A model generated the notes under the pieces. The model worked only from the letters and a program-made list of their open reading frames with translations. It was not told the origin of the DNA and did not search any database. Positions 42,925 to 46,672 of a stretch of DNA of 46,672 nucleotides are shown piece by piece; within the stretch, counting starts at the first letter, position 1; each line of letters starts with the position of its first letter. Source of the DNA: DATKDP01 sp035546335 (lineage in GTDB: Bacteria; Acidobacteriota; Thermoanaerobaculia; Gp7-AA8). The stretch is from positions 1 to 46,672 of the forward strand of contig DATKDP010000098.1 of assembly GCA_035546335.1 (NCBI GenBank), read 5' to 3'. A program made the translations under genes and the position numbers.

Positions 42925-44031
42925 CTACGCTCGTAATCCCGTCTGGTCGCGCGCGAGCCTGGACGGTTCGCGATCGAGTCCGGCAACCGCTCTGCTGCAG
43001 TAGTAGGCGAGAAATCCGATCACCGCGCCGGCGATCGAATCGATCATGTAGTGCCATCCGGTGACGATCGAGCCGATGAAGATTGCGATGACCGCCAGAC
43101 GGAAAAACATTCCGGCGTGGCGGGAGAGGAATCCCACCCAGAGCGCGACATAGAGCTGAAACGCGACGTGCAGACTGGGAAAAGCGCCGATGCCGAGAAT
43201 GATCCGCATGCCGGGGCGGATTCCGCCGAGCGGGTGGTCGAGCACCTTCTGATAGTTCGTGATCAGTAGGTACTGCCACGAATACGACACCGGCATCAGA
43301 GCGCGCACCGAGTCCCAGACGTCTTCGAAGCGATAGCAGGGGCCGAGGGAGGGGAAGAGGAGGTAAAGCCAGGCGCCGGTAATCCAGAGTCCGGCGTTGC
43401 CGTTTGCATAGGCGATCCTGGTGCGATTCGACGGAAGCGAGAGAAAGATGATGGCCGCGAGCGCTAGAGACGCATAGAACGCCTGGGCGTACAGGCGGTC
43501 GATGATCCAGAGCAAGGTCGGTGACTCGGCGAAGAGATTCACGAAAAAGACGTTCGGCGAGTAGCCCAGCATGAGGAGACGATCGATCTCCCACAGCTCG
43601 GCGTCGAACGAGGCCTGGTTGAGGCGGGGAACGAGCAGCTTCAGCCAGCCGTAGGTGTGGATCACGAGCACTGCGCTGATGAGCAGTCTTGCCGAAACGA
43701 GCATCCATTTCCAGTCGCGAACTGCCGTGAGATACGATCGATCACGCCGGATCAGAGCCCAAATGATGCGCAACGCCACGCCGGCCGCAGCCTGGAGAAC
43801 CAGAGCGCCTCCGAAGAGTGCAAGGGAATCGACGACCGCGAGCATTCCGTGATTGTCGAATCCCTTCGCCAGCATCAGCTGATGCACGAGAATCAGATTC
43901 GCCACGGTGAACCACTCGAAAAAATAGAACGGGTTCTTCGCCTGGAGGCGGGCACCGAGCTCGCGCACGCTGCGCCCGAGAGCGGGGCGAAGCGGTGGAT
44001 CACCAGCCGTTTCGCTCGAGGTGATGTTCAA
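42925..44031 (-). CDS. PAP2-superfamily membrane phosphatase/phosphotransferase
   Basis: The product has 368 residues with about eight membrane segments. Catalytic blocks are GIGAFPSLHVAFQLYVALWV (the His) and GSIVTGWHYMIDSIAGAVIG (the second His with Asp). This is the arrangement of PAP2_3/inositolphosphotransferase-type enzymes, which transfer phosphoinositol or phosphocholine-like head groups in membranes, although simple lipid phosphatases share it. The TTG start is chosen because GGAG precedes it; no ATG lies near. It stands alone between convergent neighbours. Confidence 0.85.
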   Translation of the reverse strand: MNITSSETAGDPPLRPALGRSVRELGARLQAKNPFYFFEWFTVANLILVHQLMLAKGFDNHGMLAVVDSLALFGGALVLQAAAGVALRIIWALIRRDRSYLTAVRDWKWMLVSARLLISAVLVIHTYGWLKLLVPRLNQASFDAELWEIDRLLMLGYSPNVFFVNLFAESPTLLWIIDRLYAQAFYASLALAAIIFLSLPSNRTRIAYANGNAGLWITGAWLYLLFPSLGPCYRFEDVWDSVRALMPVSYSWQYLLITNYQKVLDHPLGGIRPGMRIILGIGAFPSLHVAFQLYVALWVGFLSRHAGMFFRLAVIAIFIGSIVTGWHYMIDSIAGAVIGFLAYYCSRAVAGLDREPSRLARDQTGLRA

Positions 44032-44178
44032 CGCGGCCGCTCCGCGACGCGATGCACCGCAGTCAATGCTGTACGAATTCGCAGAGTCCCAGACACCGGG
44101 GTAGTGTAAGCCATCGGAGCAGGGGCCTGCTGCAGGCTGCGCACTCAGGATGACCGCAATCCCTCGCTGGCCGACGCC

Positions 44179-45150
44179 TCAGGCGCTCCGCTGCTCGGCG
44201 GCAGCGAGCTCGGTCGCGACGGGGATCTCGACCTCGGCCGCAGCGCGAGCTCCGGCATCGAGAGGCGCTCGACGAGACTGAACCAGTGCGACACCAGAGA
44301 GAATGATCGCCATCGAAGCGAACGATCGCCATCCGAGGGGCTCGCCGAGAATCGCCCAGCCGAGAACGACGGCAACGGTCGGGTTGACGTAGGCATAGAG
44401 CGAGACGGTCGATGTCGGCAGTTTCGAGAGCGCATAGACATAGGCGCCATATGCCACGATCGAGCCGAAGACGAGGAGGTAGAGAAACGCGATGAGGGAG
44501 CGCGTGCTGAATCGAAACTCGTCCGCTTCGCCCAGCATCAACCCGATCGCAGCAACGACCAGGCCGCCCGTCAGCATCTGAATCGCCGCGGCCACCAGAG
44601 CCGAAGCGGCGACCGGATGATACTTCGACCTGACCGAGCCGAGGTTCCAGCAGATCGCACCGATCTGCAGCGCCAGCACTCCCAGAAGGAACTTCGCGTT
44701 GAATGACGAGGGTCGCAGGTCGGGTGCGACGAGCAGGGCCACGCCGGCGAAACCGACGATCATGCCGCCGAGCTTGCGGCGCGTCATGCGCTCTCCGTTC
44801 CGGCGCATCGACTCGATCGTGGCCATCCAGAAAGGAGCGGTGGCGACGAGGAGCGCCGTGAAACCGCTGGTGATGTAATGCTCGGCCCAGACCACGGCGA
44901 CATTCGCCACTCCGATCAGCAGCAGCCCGACGATCGTCAGGTTCCACCAGTCGGCGATTCGAGTCGGGATCTTCTGGCCGGCGAGTGCGCAGAGCGTGAG
45001 CAGAATCGCGCCGGCGATCGAGAATCGGACACCGGCCAGCAGAAACGTCGGGAGCGTCTCGATTGCCACGCGAATGGCGAGATAGGTCGTCCCCCAGACG
45101 GTGCAGACGATGGCGAACGCTCCGTAGGCGAGGACGCGATCACGAGGCAT
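44179..45150 (-). CDS. EamA/DMT-family transporter
   Basis: The product has 323 residues with ten hydrophobic segments in two EamA halves. Signatures are AFAIVCTVWGTTYLAIRVAI at the N-terminus, FTALLVATAPFWMATIES, and ALSKLPTSTVSLYAYVNPTV with VVLGWAILGEP in the second half. It is a drug/metabolite (often amino-acid) exporter of the inner membrane. Its first 11 bases overlap the end of the Lrp regulator gene, which strongly suggests regulation by that protein. The C-terminal 30 residues are Ala-rich and hydrophilic. Confidence 0.92.
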   Translation of the reverse strand: MPRDRVLAYGAFAIVCTVWGTTYLAIRVAIETLPTFLLAGVRFSIAGAILLTLCALAGQKIPTRIADWWNLTIVGLLLIGVANVAVVWAEHYITSGFTALLVATAPFWMATIESMRRNGERMTRRKLGGMIVGFAGVALLVAPDLRPSSFNAKFLLGVLALQIGAICWNLGSVRSKYHPVAASALVAAAIQMLTGGLVVAAIGLMLGEADEFRFSTRSLIAFLYLLVFGSIVAYGAYVYALSKLPTSTVSLYAYVNPTVAVVLGWAILGEPLGWRSFASMAIILSGVALVQSRRAPLDAGARAAAEVEIPVATELAAAEQRSA

Positions 45151-45628
45151 GATCGCCTCCGCGCGGCAGTGTGATGCCGCCGATTTTCTCGCAGTGCGTT
45201 TCCAGTACGATGGTCGTGCGGGTCGCCAGCCCGAGCGGATCGGCGCCGAGCTCGTTGACGATCGCATTCAGGGAGCTGATCGAATCGGTCCTCACCTTGA
45301 GCAGATAGCAATCATCGCCGGCCACCGAATGCGCCTCGACGATCTCCTCGCGCCGCAGAAACTCCTCCCAAACGCGCCGGCCCCTCGTGTCGAAACTCCC
45401 GACCTGACGCGCGGAGACGAATGCCGTCACACCGAGACCGAAGGCGGGAGGGTAGAGAACGACCGTCGTGCCGCAGATCGCACCGCGCCGCTGCAGCTTC
45501 TCGATCCGCTCGGTCACCGACGGGCGGGAAAGACCCACGCTCTCGGCGATCTGTGCGATCGGAGTGCGCGCCTCACGAAGGAGAATCGCCAGAATCGAAC
45601 GGTCGATCTCGTCAAAATCGTCGGTCAC
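45140..45628 (-). CDS. Lrp/AsnC-family transcriptional regulator
   Basis: The product has 162 residues: an N-terminal winged HTH (IDRSILAILLREARTPIAQI, AESVGLSRPSVTERIEKLQR) and a C-terminal RAM (ACT-like) ligand domain (VAGDDCYLLKVRTDSI). It probably senses an amino acid and regulates the overlapping EamA exporter. The start is GTG. Six bases before it lies TAGAAT, with TTGTTC 17 bp further upstream, so the message appears leaderless; no Shine-Dalgarno is seen. Confidence 0.92.
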   Translation of the reverse strand: MTDDFDEIDRSILAILLREARTPIAQIAESVGLSRPSVTERIEKLQRRGAICGTTVVLYPPAFGLGVTAFVSARQVGSFDTRGRRVWEEFLRREEIVEAHSVAGDDCYLLKVRTDSISSLNAIVNELGADPLGLATRTTIVLETHCEKIGGITLPRGGDHAS

Positions 45629-45657
45629 GATGCTATTCTACCATCGAACAGAAGGCA
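45629..45657 (-). promoter_or_regulatory. Promoter of the Lrp gene with leaderless geometry
   Basis: Reading the minus strand, TTGTTC is followed after 17 bp by TAGAAT, which ends six bases before the GTG start at 45628. Transcription would start at or within one or two bases of the codon. Confidence 0.5.
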
Positions 45658-45690
45658 GAACAACAACATTTCCTGCGATATGAAGGCAAC

Positions 45691-46017
45691 CTAAAGTCCG
45701 GCCAGAGAATACGCCGGAGTGCCGCTCTTCCTCTCGAGACGGGGATAGCGATACTCCTTCCTGCCGGAGGTGGCGAGCCCGATCTCGCGCTGGAGATACT
45801 CGACTTTGATGCTGCGCAGCGGATCGGACACGAGTCTTCGGAGGGCCAGGCGCGAGAAGACGACGGAAACGAGCTTCCAGCCGAAGCGTTTGCGAATGCG
45901 AAAACGAATCAGCTCGCTCCCGTCGCTCACCAGCTCCGCGGCATCCTCGTCGACCAGAGGGCGGAGGATCTCCGAGGCCAGCTCCAGTTCACGGCTCATG
46001 ATCGGTTTCGTCGTCAT
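45691..46017 (-). CDS. Small uncharacterised basic protein
   Basis: The product has 108 residues starting MTTKPIMSRELELASEILRP. It is soluble, with an acidic first third (DEDAAELVSDGSEL) and a basic rest (RFRIRKRFGWKLVSVVFSRL). No domain was recognised. It has no signal peptide and no cysteine. It is downstream of the ferredoxin gene on the same strand (108 bp gap), so co-transcription is possible. Confidence 0.65.
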   Translation of the reverse strand: MTTKPIMSRELELASEILRPLVDEDAAELVSDGSELIRFRIRKRFGWKLVSVVFSRLALRRLVSDPLRSIKVEYLQREIGLATSGRKEYRYPRLERKSGTPAYSLAGL

Positions 46018-46125
46018 CGCAGCACCTCCTGCCTTCTGTCTTCACCTCCATCAGACGAACCAGGAAGGAAGTTGTTTCATCCAGCGTGAAAACTCCTTGT
46101 GAAGAAGGAGCAACAAAGCTCCGGG

Positions 46126-46431
46126 TCACCAGTAGGTCGTCGTCACGCGGCAGGTGCCTTTGACCACCGTCTGGCAGGCGAGCCGTTCCGCGGGTCCGAG
46201 CCGGAGGCGGCCGGCCGCATCCTTTTCGACCGCGGTGGGTGGAGTCAGCGAGTCGCCCCCCCTCGACCACCACAATCCGGCACCGCCCGCAGACGCCGAT
46301 CCCACCACACGCATTGCCGATCGGCGCAGAAACCCGTCGTGCGGCATCGAGAATCGTCTCGTCTTCACGCACATCCGCACTCTTCGCCAGCCCAACGAGC
46401 TCGACCCGCATCAGGCTCCCATCCTCCATCG
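46126..46431 (-). pseudogene. 2Fe-2S ferredoxin gene frameshifted in a 7-C run
   Basis: The first frame, MEDGSLMRVELVGLAKSADV onward to IVVVEGG, holds three of the four ligands (CGGIGVCGRC). The fourth, with the rest of the domain (AERLACQTVVKGTCRVTTTY), is in another frame. Both frames meet in seven consecutive C at 46256-46262 (plus strand). With one C less the frame continues as EGGDSLTPPTAVEKDA, the expected family sequence. It is either a phase-variable or slippery site, a real mutation, or an assembly error. GGAG precedes the ATG at 46431; MRV (46413) is an alternative start. A heptamer array lies just upstream. Confidence 0.75.
46256..46262. repeat. Homopolymer of seven C in the ferredoxin gene
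   Basis: The run is the exact point of the frame break. Removing one base restores the full-length 2Fe-2S ferredoxin. Confidence 0.85.
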
Positions 46432-46444
46432 ACTCTCCGCGTCG

Positions 46445-46542
46445 ATCTGCTATCTGCCTATCTGCTGATCTGTCTATCTGTCTATCTGCAATCTGCAATC
46501 TGCTTTCTGCTTTCTGCTTTCTGAATCTGCTATCTGCTATCA
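46445..46542 (-). repeat. Heptanucleotide array (ATCTGCN / TTCTGCT) upstream of ferredoxin gene
   Basis: Units such as ATCTGCT, ATCTGCC, ATCTGCA and TTCTGCT follow each other with few shifts for nearly 100 bp. Read on the minus strand they are (A/G)GCAGA(A/T), the same family as the arrays at 32651-32754 and 32809-32872. It ends 14 bp before the ferredoxin start, so it occupies that gene's promoter or leader region. Confidence 0.85.
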
Positions 46543-46633
46543 GGCCTGTCCAAATTAGGGTCACGAAGAAAGTCGCCGGGGCTCCCGTAAACTGTATGTG
46601 TGCGACACAAAACAGGAAGGGAGACACCCGACG

Positions 46634-46672
46634 ATGCGACCATTCTGCAGCGTTTTCCAGCAGATTCTCAAC
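46634..46672 (+). mobile_element. 5' end of a probable IS4-family (DUF4372-type) transposase gene
   Basis: The last 13 codons of the window read MRPFCSVFQQILN, which resembles the N-terminus of IS4-family transposases with a DUF4372 domain (pattern M..F.SVF.Q.L). The leader has AGGAAGGGAG 16-25 bases upstream as a possible ribosome site. The left end of the element may be near 46543 (GCCTGTCCAAATTAGGGTCA), where the heptamer array stops. The rest is outside the window. Confidence 0.45.

Noticed and set aside
46553..46563. Eighth copy of the GGGTCACACCTTC repeat near the right end
   Set aside because: Only GGGTCAC matches before the sequence diverges; probably chance or an IS end.

Overview
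The window is 46.7 kb of GC-rich bacterial chromosome carrying mostly housekeeping genes of a Gram-negative-type cell: SecA, a MacA/MacB-like envelope ABC system, lipoproteins and a periplasmic lytic transglycosylase. A CarD-type regulator, methylmalonyl-CoA epimerase, pyrimidine/purine nucleoside salvage, long secreted beta-propeller proteins and many palindromic intergenic repeats would fit an Acidobacteriota-like organism (Thermoanaerobaculia or relatives). That assignment is an inference from gene style, as no rRNA or tRNA gene was seen.

Layout, left to right. 1-430: tail of a probable REP-associated transposase followed by copies of an AAGGTGTGACCC repeat. 425-4161 (-): secA and a DUF368 membrane protein. 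4379-6025 (+): membrane-anchored alkaline-phosphatase-fold protein with an apparently degenerate active site. 6037-6174: inverted cluster of the same repeat. 6205-9639 (-): queC-queE-mce-unknown-lipoprotein-tyrA. 9747-13380 (+): thymidine/pyrimidine phosphorylase, phosphopentomutase and a secreted protein. 13687-16903 (+): carD, lipA, xerD and a lytic transglycosylase. 17097-19199 (-): RsbU-like PP2C phosphatase. 20371-20774 (-): NadS-like HTH gene with a short coupled upstream frame. 20842-25297 (-): two FtsX/MacB-type permeases, an ATPase and a membrane-fusion adaptor. 25439-33902: assorted genes, including a crotonase, a 928-residue beta-propeller protein, a 19-residue basic peptide, a large membrane protein and mutY.

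The centrepiece is 34050-39898 (+), a compact gas-vesicle locus: gvpF/L1, gvpG, a double ArsA/Get3-like ATPase, gvpF/L2, a 63-residue GvpA-family protein, gvpF/L3, gvpK, gvpJ-like and gvpA. The five genes from gvpG to gvpF/L3 are joined by 4-bp stop/start overlaps, one of which appears to use a CTG start, and gvpK overlaps gvpF/L3 by 11 bp. No gvpN (the usual AAA+ ATPase), gvpC or gvpO lies in the locus, which is bounded by mutY and nadE. The ArsA-like protein is therefore the only ATPase there and may be the assembly or targeting ATPase for hydrophobic GvpA-family subunits.

40072-46672: nadE, a DUF1573 protein, a PAP2-type membrane protein, an EamA transporter coupled to an Lrp regulator, a small unknown protein, a 2Fe-2S ferredoxin gene frameshifted in a 7-C run, and the start of an IS4-type transposase at the right edge. 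Intergenic DNA is rich in structure throughout. It holds heptanucleotide tandem arrays at several loci, GC-rich REP-like palindromes shared between distant sites, and perfect hairpins. Some genes also have a TAnnnT box 6-9 bp before the start codon, which suggests leaderless mRNAs.
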